DNA from: an uncultured Clostridia bacterium | Lineage (GTDB): Bacteria > Bacillota > Clostridia > Oscillospirales > Acutalibacteraceae | Assembly: GCA_944412445.1 (NCBI GenBank) | Contig: CALYBJ010000006.1 | Location: 1 to 64,000, forward strand | Length of the DNA: 64,000 nt | Reading direction: 5' to 3' | Part shown: positions 52,073-60,506 of the stretch, piece by piece | Layout: the number at the start of each line of letters is the position of its first letter | How positions within the stretch are numbered: position 1 is the stretch's first letter | Translations under genes and position numbers: made by a program | Notes under the pieces: model-generated | The model's input: the letters and a program-made list of their open reading frames with translations, nothing else | What the model was told of the DNA's origin: nothing | Database searches by the model: none

Positions 52073-52113
52073 AAATATATCCTCCTGTTTAATTTATTTA
52101 ACGGCGTAAATTT

Positions 52114-52563
52114 TTAAAGGTTATTTACGCTTTCGTCCTTTATGGGGGTAACTATCAGCTTAACGCCTTTAATTTCAAGAACCGTTACCCTTTCTCCCGT
52201 TTCGATAACGGTATTGTCTCCGGAACGGGCTGTCCATACGGAGCCTCCCGCCTTTACAAGTCCCGTTTCCGCAATATTGTCAATTTTTTCCGTGACTATT
52301 CCCGTTTGCCCGATTACCATATCGGCGTTGGTTGGCACTGTTTTATTTTTTGTAAGTTTTTTAACAAGAGGTCTTGTAATAATCAGGGCTATGGCGGACA
52401 CTACGGTAAACACCACTATCTGCACCCATAATTCGCCACCGAACAGAGCCGTCAGAAAAGCTCCGAAGGCTCCTACGGCAAACCAGGTTGAAACAAGCTG
52501 AGTTGTCATTATCTCAACGACTACCATTAAAACAAGCACACCCAGCCATATATACTCCATCAT
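52114..52563 (-). CDS. NfeD-family membrane protein
   Basis: A 149-residue short-form NfeD protein. Membrane helices lie at ~3-24, ~30-48 and ~50-65. The C-terminal ~75 residues are the OB-fold (GQTGIVTEKIDNIAETGLVKAGGSVWTARS ends typical: G-V ... W-x-A). I start at ATG 52563 (MMEYIW). The upstream GTG lies in the ribosome site GAGGTG. NfeD and stomatin-like proteins are encoded together and interact in many bacteria. The downstream SPFH gene fits this. Confidence 0.92.
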   Translation of the reverse strand: MMEYIWLGVLVLMVVVEIMTTQLVSTWFAVGAFGAFLTALFGGELWVQIVVFTVVSAIALIITRPLVKKLTKNKTVPTNADMVIGQTGIVTEKIDNIAETGLVKAGGSVWTARSGDNTVIETGERVTVLEIKGVKLIVTPIKDESVNNL

Positions 52564-52637
52564 CTTTATCACCTCTCAGAATTAATATAACATACCCAAA
52601 ATCAAAAGTAAATATCTATATCAATTTTGTAATACAT

Positions 52638-53372
52638 TTACACATTAACCTTAATTTTATCCAGCACTTCGCCGGCTTTATCATGTATAACAAGGTCTGC
52701 CGCCGAGTCAACGGGGGTTTTGTCCCTGTTTATCAGCACTATGCTTTCTCCCTTAAAATATCTTATCATTCCTGCCGCAGGATAAACGGTAAGAGACGTT
52801 CCCGCAACAATAAGGCAGTCGGCGTTTTCAATGGCGTTTACGGCGTTTTCCACCGTTTCGTCGTTCAAGCTCTCCTCATAAAGCACTACGTCGGGCTTTA
52901 TTATACCGCCGCAGAGGCATTTCGGTACTCCCTGAGTCTCTTTTATGTACTCCGGCCTGTAAAGCTTTCCGCACTTACGGCAGTAATTTCTGTAAACAGA
53001 ACCGTGAAGCTCATATACTTTACTGCATCCCGCTTTTGTATGAAGACCGTCAATGTTTTGAGTAACAATTCCCAGAACCTTTCCCGCCTTTTCAAGCTCA
53101 TATATTTTCCTGTGGGCTTTGTTCGGCTCCGCCTCAAGGCACAGCATCTTATCCCTGTAAAATTTATAAAACTCCCGAGGATTCGACATATAATAGGAAT
53201 GACTGAGCATTGTTTCGGGAGGAACGCTGTACTTTTGGTTATACAGCCCGTCGGGGCTTCTGAAATCCGGGATTCCCGATTCGGTGCTTACTCCGGCTCC
53301 CGTGAAAAACACGATTCTTTCCGACCTGTCAATAATCTCCTGAAGCTTTAAAATTTTTTCTTCATCAGCCAT
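52638..53372 (-). CDS. cobB: NAD-dependent protein deacylase (sirtuin)
   Basis: A 244-residue Sir2-family enzyme removing acyl groups from lysines with NAD+. GAGVSTESGIPDFRS (25-39), TQNIDGLH (104-111), the catalytic His123 in ELHGS, and the zinc cysteines Cys131/Cys134 and Cys152/Cys154 are all present. The closing AGTSLTVYPAAG is the NAD-site motif. The length is standard. It targets metabolic enzymes such as acetyl-CoA synthetase in other bacteria. The neighbours give no specific target. Confidence 0.95.
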   Translation of the reverse strand: MADEEKILKLQEIIDRSERIVFFTGAGVSTESGIPDFRSPDGLYNQKYSVPPETMLSHSYYMSNPREFYKFYRDKMLCLEAEPNKAHRKIYELEKAGKVLGIVTQNIDGLHTKAGCSKVYELHGSVYRNYCRKCGKLYRPEYIKETQGVPKCLCGGIIKPDVVLYEESLNDETVENAVNAIENADCLIVAGTSLTVYPAAGMIRYFKGESIVLINRDKTPVDSAADLVIHDKAGEVLDKIKVNV

Positions 53373-53460
53373 TTCCGCTCACCTTTCATTACAATTAAAA
53401 TTTATTTTCTTTACTTTTTTCCTGTCATATAATATACTTGTTTTTAAGGAGGCGCTTTTT

Positions 53461-53892
53461 ATGATTTATTCTCCACTGGTGCAGAAAGCCGCGTCAATTG
53501 CCTTTGAGGTTCACAAAAACAAAAAGGACAAGGGAGGCTATCCTTATATTCTTCATCCGTTTTTCCTTGCCCGTGAAATGGACACGGAGGAAACGGTTAT
53601 TATCGCTCTTCTTCATGACACAGTCGAAGACGGGAACATTGATTTTGAATATCTTGAAAAGGAGGGCTTTCCGGAAAGGATTGTTTCGGCGGTTCGTATT
53701 CTTACAAAAGACAAAAACGCCGACTATTTTCAGTATATTTCGGAAATCAAACAAAATCCCGACGCCGTTAAGGTTAAAATTGCCGACTTAAAGCATAATA
53801 TGAATTTGTCAAGGCTCAGTGAAATAACCCAAAAGGATATTGACCGGGCGGAAAAGTACAAAAAAGCCCTGAAAATCCTTATCGATGATTAA
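53461..53892 (+). CDS. Small HD-domain hydrolase (RelA/SpoT-HD or MESH1-like)
   Basis: A 143-residue single-domain protein. The HD motifs of the (p)ppGpp-hydrolase type are visible: GGYPYILHPFFLA (His32), ALLHDTVEDG (His52-Asp53, Glu56-Asp57) and VKVKIADLKHNM (Asp109, Asn113). This arrangement matches stand-alone small alarmone hydrolases. Other phosphohydrolase substrates remain possible. The start follows AAGGAGG. It is a single gene. Confidence 0.85.
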   Translation: MIYSPLVQKAASIAFEVHKNKKDKGGYPYILHPFFLAREMDTEETVIIALLHDTVEDGNIDFEYLEKEGFPERIVSAVRILTKDKNADYFQYISEIKQNPDAVKVKIADLKHNMNLSRLSEITQKDIDRAEKYKKALKILIDD

Positions 53893-53975
53893 TTATCAAT
53901 TACCTTTAAATAAATTTTAATTTAAAATGCTTGAATCAGCTTTTAAAAAGAAACAGCATAATAATATATGTATAT

Positions 53976-54016
53976 ATAAAAAACTCCCGAAAGCTTTTAA
54001 AAAGTTTTTCCGGGAG
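53976..54016. terminator. Terminator after rubredoxin, possibly bidirectional
   Basis: CTCCCG (53984-53989) pairs with CGGGAG (54011-54016) with flanking A/T pairing, followed by T-rich runs on both strands. It serves the leftward rubredoxin unit and possibly the rightward HD gene. Confidence 0.8.
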
Positions 54017-54028
54017 CTTCTTTTTTAA

Positions 54029-54184
54029 TTATTCGGCGGAGAAATCGTCCTTGCCTACTCCGCAGAGAGGGCATACAAAATCATCGGGCAGATCCTCGAA
54101 TTTTGTTCCGGGCTCTATTCCGTTGTCGGGATCTCCTGCCGCCTCGTCATACTCCCAGCCGCATACATTGCATACATACTTCAT
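54029..54184 (-). CDS. Rubredoxin
   Basis: A 51-residue small electron carrier. Both iron-binding pairs are present, CNVCGW (5, 8) and [11 protein letters not shown] (38, 41), with the conserved [13 protein letters not shown] between them. ATG 54184 is 10 bases after AAAGGAG. It directly follows the desulfoferrodoxin gene (44 bases), the classic pair in which rubredoxin reduces superoxide reductase during oxygen stress in anaerobes. Confidence 0.97.
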   Translation of the reverse strand: MKYVCNVCGWEYDEAAGDPDNGIEPGTKFEDLPDDFVCPLCGVGKDDFSAE

Positions 54185-54228
54185 GTTTTTTCAGCTCCTT
54201 TCGTTTATTTTGTCTGTTATTTTTCTGC

Positions 54229-54609
54229 TTATTTACCGCTTTTCCAAAGTCCGTGAAGGTTGCAGTAGGCGTATACCGCCAGAACCTCGTCTCCGTCGCA
54301 TATGCTGAAGCATACCTCCGGAGCGTCTCCCGGATTTAAAGGCTTTCTCTGGTTGCCCTGCTTTGTGTGAAGGCATACCCACTCTATAAGATGCTCCTCG
54401 GTCATGGGATGTGCCACATCGCCCACTTTTACATAAACCTTGCTTCCCTCAACGGTTACAACGGGAATATGCTTTTCCTGAGCGGCGTCCACGGTGTTGG
54501 GAACAATCTCCTTCATCTTCTGTCCGCAGCACATTACAGGCACGCCTTTATCCTTTACAAAAGCGATAATATTTCCGCAGTGTTCGCACTTGAAAAATTT
54601 AACTTCCAT
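54229..54609 (-). CDS. Desulfoferrodoxin (superoxide reductase)
   Basis: A 126-residue two-iron superoxide reductase that reduces superoxide to peroxide without producing oxygen. Centre I is the desulforedoxin-type site Cys8, Cys11, Cys27, Cys28. Centre II ligands are His47 (EKH), His67, His73, Cys116 and His119, with Lys46 in the catalytic EKHIP motif. It precedes rubredoxin in the same orientation. Confidence 0.97.
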   Translation of the reverse strand: MEVKFFKCEHCGNIIAFVKDKGVPVMCCGQKMKEIVPNTVDAAQEKHIPVVTVEGSKVYVKVGDVAHPMTEEHLIEWVCLHTKQGNQRKPLNPGDAPEVCFSICDGDEVLAVYAYCNLHGLWKSGK

Positions 54610-54680
54610 TTTAACAACTCCTTTTTCTTTATTGTTTCAAATACAATATAAAATATTATTTCCTTTTTGTCCAGTATTTT

Positions 54681-57600
54681 TTATATTTTATTTGTACTGC
54701 TCTCTTTTTCGCCCCTGTCAAGAAGCTTCATTGCGAATTTAAGAACCTCAAGGGGCTTATCCTTACTGTTCAATCTTATTGAAATATAGGGCTTCGCAGC
54801 GGCGCTTACAAGAATTCTTCCCTTTAACGGCTTTGAAAGCTGTCCTATCATCTCCGGAGTTACCTGCGAACAGTAAAGCAAAAGGCTGTTTTCTCTCTGA
54901 CCTATCTCGTATATGCCGTGCTTCATTGCCGAATTTCTTATAAGCGATACGGTTATAAGCCCTTTTACGCTCTCCGGCGGCTCTCCGTATCTGTCAATAA
55001 GCTCATCTAACACATCCGACGCATCATATTCTCTTCGTATGCCGGCTATCCTTCTGTACATGGAAAGCCTCTGGGGTACGCTGTCAATATATTTTTCGGG
55101 AATATGGGCGTCTATTCTTATATCAACAAGGCACTCTCTCTTCTCCTCCTGAGGCTCGCTGCTCTGCTCCTCAGCCACAGCCTCCGACAGCATCTGCAAA
55201 TACATATCATAGCCCACGGCTTCAAGGTGTCCGTGCTGTTTTGCGCCTAAAATATTGCCGGCGCCTCTTATTTCAAGGTCCTTCATGGCGATTTTAAAGC
55301 CGGAACCGAACTCCGTATACTCCCTTATTGCCGAAAGCCTTCTCTGGGCTATCTCCGACAGCTCCTTCCCTCTTCTGAAGGTGAAATACGCAAAGGCTCT
55401 TCTTGAGGAGCGTCCTACTCTTCCCCTTATCTGATGAAGCTGTGAAAGTCCCATTCGGTCGGCGTTTTCAATTATAAGGGTGTTTACATTGGAAACATCA
55501 ACGCCTGTTTCTATTATGGTGGTGCATACAAGTATGTCGATTTCTCCCTCAAGAAGCCGGCGCCATATTTCACTGAGCTCATCCTCTGCCATTTTTCCGT
55601 GGGCAACTCCTATTGAGGCATCAGGAACGAATTTATGAATTTCAGCCGCCTTTTCGTTAATGTCCTCTACCTTATTATATAAATAGTATACCTGTCCGCC
55701 TCGTCTGAGCTCTTTCTGAATCGCCTCCGACAGTATTCCCATATCATGCTCCAGAACATAGGTCTGAACAGGGGAACGGTCAAGGGGCGCTTCCTCTATT
55801 ACCGACATATCCCTTATTCCCGTCATTGCCATGTTAAGTGTTCTGGGGATAGGCGTTGCCGACAGGGTAAGTATGTCAACGGAGGGGAACAGCGTTTTGA
55901 ACTTTTCCTTCTGAGCCACTCCGAAGCGCTGCTCCTCGTCAATTATTACAAGCCCTATATCCTTAAACTTCACATCCTTTGAAATCAGTCTGTGAGTTCC
56001 CACTATTACATCAACGGCTCCGCTTTTCAGCTCCTTTAAAATCTGCGCCTGTTGCTTTGCCGTTCTGAATCTTGAAAGCATCTCCACCTTTACCGGAAAG
56101 CCCTCGAAACGCCTTAAAATCGTTCTGTAATGCTGAAGGGCAAGTATTGTCGTAGGCACAAGCACTGCGCACTGCTTTCCGTCGGCTATACATTTAAAAG
56201 CGGCTCTCAGGGCAACCTCGGTTTTTCCGAAGCCTACATCTCCGCACAAAAGTCTGTCCATAGGATAGGGTTTTTCCATATCCTGCTTGATTTCATATAT
56301 ACATTTAAGCTGGTCGTCCGTTTCGTCAAACTCAAAACGCCTTTCAAAATCGCTCTGCATATCTATATCCTGAGAAAAAGCGTAGCCCTTTGTGTTATGC
56401 CTTTTTGCGTAAAGCGCCAGAAGCTCTTTTGCCATATCCTTAACGGCGCCTTTTACTCTGGCTTTTGTTTTCGCCCAGTCCTTTGAGCCAAGCTTATTTA
56501 TTTTAACGCCTTTGCCGTTTTCGTCGTGAGGACCTATATACTTAGACACAAGGTCAAGCTGTGTTACAGGCACATACAAAATATCGGCGCCCATGTATTT
56601 TATTTTTATATAATCCTTTCTTACTCCCGACACATCCATATCCACAATGCCGTCAAAAAGTCCTATTCCGTGAACGGAATGAACTACATAGTCCCCTTTG
56701 TGAAGCTCCTCGATTGAATGAAGCCCCTGGCTTATGTCGTGGAATTTCTTTTTTCCCGAAGCTCTTTTTATGCCCTCGGATCTGTATCTTCCGGAAGTTA
56801 CGATTTTTATTTTTTCTCCGGGATAATCCATTCCGAAGCTTAATGCTCCCGGAATTATATTTACCGCTCCCTTAATAAAAACGGTGGGCGCCTTTGAAAA
56901 ATAATTGGATGAAAAGCCTTCGTCGTTAAGATCCTCGCAGAGGCTTTTCGCCGCTTTTTCAGTGCCTCCCAGCACTACCGCCGTATATCCCCTGTGCATA
57001 TCCGGTCTTAAATCGTCCTTTAAAACCGCAAGGGAGCCTTCCCACGGCGACAGCTGTCTTACATTTACGGTAACAAGGTCCTTAACCGGCGTGTCAAAGG
57101 AGCCTCTGGCAAAGTTGTCAAGGTATATTACGCCTTTTTTTTCATACTCGCTTACAACATCGCTCCATTTTAAGGCGTAGCTGTCAAGCCCCTTGCACAA
57201 AACTCCGTCCTCGAACATCATCTTTATATCTTCGTTCAAAAGCTTTCTTGAGGTTTCTCCTCTTTCCTTTATATTCGAGGACTCGCAGGCAAAAAGAAGG
57301 CAGTCTTTGCAGTAATCAAAAATCGTATCGCATTTTTCATAGGCAAGATTCAAATATCTGTCGCAGGAGCCAAGCCTTACTCCGTTTCTTATCTGCTGTG
57401 CATCTCTTAAAAGACTCTCCTTAACCGCGGCGCTTTTTCCCCTTAAAGTTTTTGCAAGCTTTTCGATTTTCTCCGCAAGCTCTTCCCCGCTGTCAAAAAT
57501 TATCTCGGAAGCGGGAGTAATTTTGATTTCGTCGGCGTTTTCTCCTCTTCTCTGGGATATAATATCAAAATACGCCATGGAATCAATTGTATCGCCCCAA

Positions 57601-58181
57601 AATTCCGCTCTTACGGGCTGTTTCGCGTCCGGAGGGAAAAAATCCAGAATAGAGCCTCGAAGGGCAAACTGACCCGGTCCCTCTACCATATCCGCTCTTA
57701 CATAGCCTGCCGCCGAAAGCGCTTTTATGATTTTTGACTGCTCCGTATCCTCTCCCATTTTAAGGACAACCGATTTTTCTTTTAATTCCTCGGAAGGAAC
57801 GGTAAACTGCATTGCGGCTTCGGCGGAGCACACCACCGCATCGTATTCGCCGCTTATTACATTGCCCAAAACTCCCAGTCTTGCCCGCTCATATTCTCTT
57901 GAACGGCTTTCCTCCGTCCTGAAATTCCAGTCCCTTGCGGGATACATTAAAGCTCTCATGCCCATTGCGTTAAGGTCGGAGCATATTTTAACAGCCGATG
58001 CCTCGTCGTTTGTTATTACAAGGGCTTTTCTGTCTGTTTCGTCGCAAAGGGAGCTTATAAGATGAGCTTTGGGCGTCAGGGACAGACCCAGCACCCCCAT
58101 GGGAAGCCGGTTCTTTTTTATATCGTATACAACCGACTGAAATTCGGCGTTTTTTTTAAGCAGTCCGGAAAAAGATCTCAT
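54681..58181 (-). CDS. mfd: Transcription-repair coupling factor
   Basis: A 1166-residue Mfd that removes stalled RNA polymerase and recruits UvrA. The UvrB-like N-terminal modules occupy ~1-400. The RNA-polymerase-interacting domain is at ~490-570 (ELHKGDYVVHSVHGIGLFDGI). The RecG-like motor holds Walker A DVGFGKTEVALRAAF (~643), DEEQRFG (~746) and VDILTLSATPIPRTLNMA. The TRCF domain is at the C-terminus. The length is normal. It lies downstream of pth and glmU, a common clostridial order. Confidence 0.97.
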   Translation of the reverse strand: MRSFSGLLKKNAEFQSVVYDIKKNRLPMGVLGLSLTPKAHLISSLCDETDRKALVITNDEASAVKICSDLNAMGMRALMYPARDWNFRTEESRSREYERARLGVLGNVISGEYDAVVCSAEAAMQFTVPSEELKEKSVVLKMGEDTEQSKIIKALSAAGYVRADMVEGPGQFALRGSILDFFPPDAKQPVRAEFWGDTIDSMAYFDIISQRRGENADEIKITPASEIIFDSGEELAEKIEKLAKTLRGKSAAVKESLLRDAQQIRNGVRLGSCDRYLNLAYEKCDTIFDYCKDCLLFACESSNIKERGETSRKLLNEDIKMMFEDGVLCKGLDSYALKWSDVVSEYEKKGVIYLDNFARGSFDTPVKDLVTVNVRQLSPWEGSLAVLKDDLRPDMHRGYTAVVLGGTEKAAKSLCEDLNDEGFSSNYFSKAPTVFIKGAVNIIPGALSFGMDYPGEKIKIVTSGRYRSEGIKRASGKKKFHDISQGLHSIEELHKGDYVVHSVHGIGLFDGIVDMDVSGVRKDYIKIKYMGADILYVPVTQLDLVSKYIGPHDENGKGVKINKLGSKDWAKTKARVKGAVKDMAKELLALYAKRHNTKGYAFSQDIDMQSDFERRFEFDETDDQLKCIYEIKQDMEKPYPMDRLLCGDVGFGKTEVALRAAFKCIADGKQCAVLVPTTILALQHYRTILRRFEGFPVKVEMLSRFRTAKQQAQILKELKSGAVDVIVGTHRLISKDVKFKDIGLVIIDEEQRFGVAQKEKFKTLFPSVDILTLSATPIPRTLNMAMTGIRDMSVIEEAPLDRSPVQTYVLEHDMGILSEAIQKELRRGGQVYYLYNKVEDINEKAAEIHKFVPDASIGVAHGKMAEDELSEIWRRLLEGEIDILVCTTIIETGVDVSNVNTLIIENADRMGLSQLHQIRGRVGRSSRRAFAYFTFRRGKELSEIAQRRLSAIREYTEFGSGFKIAMKDLEIRGAGNILGAKQHGHLEAVGYDMYLQMLSEAVAEEQSSEPQEEKRECLVDIRIDAHIPEKYIDSVPQRLSMYRRIAGIRREYDASDVLDELIDRYGEPPESVKGLITVSLIRNSAMKHGIYEIGQRENSLLLYCSQVTPEMIGQLSKPLKGRILVSAAAKPYISIRLNSKDKPLEVLKFAMKLLDRGEKESSTNKI

Positions 58182-58276
58182 AATTTTACCCCTTAAACGG
58201 CAATTGTCGGAAAGCGTTTTTATACGCGATCCGATAAATGCTTCCTATTAAATTTTATTTCGCTGAAAGTTTTTTA

Positions 58277-58918
58277 TTACTTTTCGGCGTTTTCTTTTTT
58301 AACGCCCTGAAGCTGGCAGGTCTGCATAGCCTTGTCTATATCTCCGCCTACTATTAATTCAACGGCGTCGCAGGCCTTTTCCATGGTTTCCTTTAAAACC
58401 TTCTGCTCGTCCTTACTGAAAATCCCAAGCACATAATCCTTTAAATCATAGTTGGGATGAGGCTTGCCTCCCACTCCGATTTTAATTCTCGGAAAATTAT
58501 CGCTGCCCAGATGATATACTATGCTTTTTACTCCGTTATGGCTTCCCGCAGAGCCTTTTCTTTTTATTCTTAAAGCTCCGAAAGGAATATCTATATCGTC
58601 AAAAATGATTATACATTTTTCCGGGGGAATCTTGTAAAACGCAGCCGCCTCTCTTACAGCCTCTCCGCTGTTGTTCATATATGTCTGGGGCCTCATTACA
58701 AGGCATCTGTGCCCGTTTATTACAGTATCCGCCGTCAGCGCCCTGAATTTTATCCTGTCCGTTGAAAATCCTGTTCTGTTTGCCAATATGTCAATGCACA
58801 AAAATCCGGCGTTGTGCCTTGACAGCTCGTATTCTTTTCCCGGATTGCCCAGACCCGCTATTATATATTCAACGGGTCCTGTTTTCACGCCTCCGGAAAA
58901 TCTGCTGAAAATAGACAT
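58277..58918 (-). CDS. pth: Peptidyl-tRNA hydrolase
   Basis: A 213-residue hydrolase that recycles peptidyl-tRNA. The N-terminal extension (~15 residues) precedes YIIAGLGNPGKEYELSRHNAGF, with catalytic His35. RPQTYMNNSGEAV and IFDDIDIPFGALRIKRKGSAGSHN-like segments carry the other active-site residues (Asn and Asp). It lies between glmU (19 bases) and mfd, consistent with one operon. Confidence 0.96.
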   Translation of the reverse strand: MSIFSRFSGGVKTGPVEYIIAGLGNPGKEYELSRHNAGFLCIDILANRTGFSTDRIKFRALTADTVINGHRCLVMRPQTYMNNSGEAVREAAAFYKIPPEKCIIIFDDIDIPFGALRIKRKGSAGSHNGVKSIVYHLGSDNFPRIKIGVGGKPHPNYDLKDYVLGIFSKDEQKVLKETMEKACDAVELIVGGDIDKAMQTCQLQGVKKENAEK

Positions 58919-58937
58919 TATTACACCTTTTTACGCT

Positions 58938-60308
58938 TTATTCTTCTATTTTTTTCTTGTAGGGCTGTTTTTTTATTACCCAGTTTTCCTTGTTGACCTG
59001 CCTTTCTCTGGCTATTCCCAGAGAATTGTCCGGCACGTCCTCGGTAATGGTGGAGCCTGCCGCCGTATATGAGTTTCTGCCTACCGTTACAGGCGCCACA
59101 AGGTTCGTATTGCAGCCGATAAAGGCTCCGTCCTTTATTGTGGTTCTGTGCTTCGACTTGCCCGTGTAGTTTACCGTTACCACTCCGCAGCCGAAGTTTA
59201 CTCCGCTTCCTACATCGGAATCTCCTACATAAGTTAAATGGGAGACCTTTGTGCCGCTGTCGATTACTGAATTTTTCACCTCTACAAAATTTCCCAGATG
59301 AACGCCCTCTCCGATTACAGAATCCGGTCTTACCTGAACAAAGGGTCCTATATCGGCGTTGTCAAGAATTTTTGCCCTTCTTATCTGTCCGTTATTAAAT
59401 TTAACCCCGTTTCCGATTTCAGCGTTTTCAATATATGAATTGGGACCGATTTCGCAGTCTTCTCCTATTACCGATTTACCTTTTATTATCGTTCCCGGCA
59501 GTATAAGAGTATCTCTTCCTATTTCACAGTCGGGACCTATTATAACTCCGTCCCGGACAGGAATATCAACTCCCTTTTCAAGATGACTGCTTATTATAAA
59601 TTCTCTCGCTTCCTGATTTAAAAAGCTGCTGTCCTCCTTGCTTTCAACGGAAAAAAGAACTCTTTCATCATAGGTTTTGTAAACAGCAGCTTTTTTGCCC
59701 TGCTTTATAAGCTCATTCACAATGTCCTCAAGAGAACCGTTAAAGCCCTGCTTTATAAGCCCGGATAAAGCCTCTCCCCTTACGCAGACAATCTTTGCAA
59801 AAAGCTCGCTTTCACCCTCCTCCGCATCAAGTGAATCCGTTATATTAAGTATCTCCCCAAGCTCTCCCGAAGAGCTTCTTACAATTACGCTGTCACCGCT
59901 GAAGAAATCCGAAACAAGAGATACTGCCGTAACATCGGCTTTAGCTGTCTCATGGCATTTAATAAGAGCTTTTAAATCTTTTTGGGAATAAAAAGGAACG
60001 TTTCCCCTGAGAATCAGAAAATCGCAGTCCTTGCTTTCCTCAACAAATTCCGACGCTGCCTCGGTTCCGAAGCCGTCCTCACGGCTTTCCGTTTCATACA
60101 CATCAATACCCCTGTCTTTAAGATGCTCCTTTAATTTTTCACCTTTTTCTCCGGCTACGGCGCAGAGCTTCACTGCTCCCGCTTTTTTAACCGCATCCGC
60201 CGCCCAGTCAAACACAGGCTTAAATAAAATCTCGTTAAGCGCCTTGGGCTTACCGGAGTTCATACGCTCATCACTGCCCGACGCAAGAATAATTCCGCAG
60301 ATATCCAC
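58938..60308 (-). CDS. glmU: GlmU-like bifunctional protein with degenerate uridylyltransferase half
   Basis: A 456-residue GlmU homologue. The C-terminal acetyltransferase beta-helix (~240-456) is well preserved: HLGNFVEVKNS, SHLTYVGDSDVGSGVNFGCG, VNYTGKSKHRTTI and SYTAAGSTI. The N-terminal half is altered. The nucleotide loop is LASGSDERMNSGKPKAL instead of LAAGxGTRM. GDVPL is RGNVPF, so the Mg2+ ligand Asp is Asn103. The second Mg2+ ligand region reads FSVESKED, with Glu222 where Asn is usual. The acetyltransferase step should work; UDP-GlcNAc formation is uncertain. It heads the glmU-pth-mfd order. Confidence 0.85.
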   Translation of the reverse strand: MDICGIILASGSDERMNSGKPKALNEILFKPVFDWAADAVKKAGAVKLCAVAGEKGEKLKEHLKDRGIDVYETESREDGFGTEAASEFVEESKDCDFLILRGNVPFYSQKDLKALIKCHETAKADVTAVSLVSDFFSGDSVIVRSSSGELGEILNITDSLDAEEGESELFAKIVCVRGEALSGLIKQGFNGSLEDIVNELIKQGKKAAVYKTYDERVLFSVESKEDSSFLNQEAREFIISSHLEKGVDIPVRDGVIIGPDCEIGRDTLILPGTIIKGKSVIGEDCEIGPNSYIENAEIGNGVKFNNGQIRRAKILDNADIGPFVQVRPDSVIGEGVHLGNFVEVKNSVIDSGTKVSHLTYVGDSDVGSGVNFGCGVVTVNYTGKSKHRTTIKDGAFIGCNTNLVAPVTVGRNSYTAAGSTITEDVPDNSLGIARERQVNKENWVIKKQPYKKKIEE

Positions 60309-60442
60309 TGTTACATCTCCCCGAACATATATTTATTCATAATTATTTTATTAAAAATTTACCATAATATTATAAAATAATTTTAACATTATTGCAACAC
60401 CGTATTTCCTGAAATTTTCCTCTCCTGAAATTTAAAAAGCTT

Positions 60443-60471
60443 TTGACATAATGTAAATAATATGTTAATAT
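60443..60471 (+). promoter_or_regulatory. Promoter for the secreted dockerin gene
   Basis: TTGACA (60443-60448), 17-base spacer, TAATAT (60466-60471). Confidence 0.8.
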
Positions 60472-60506
60472 GATACTGAACAGCTTATACGAAAGGAAGA
60501 ATAAGC

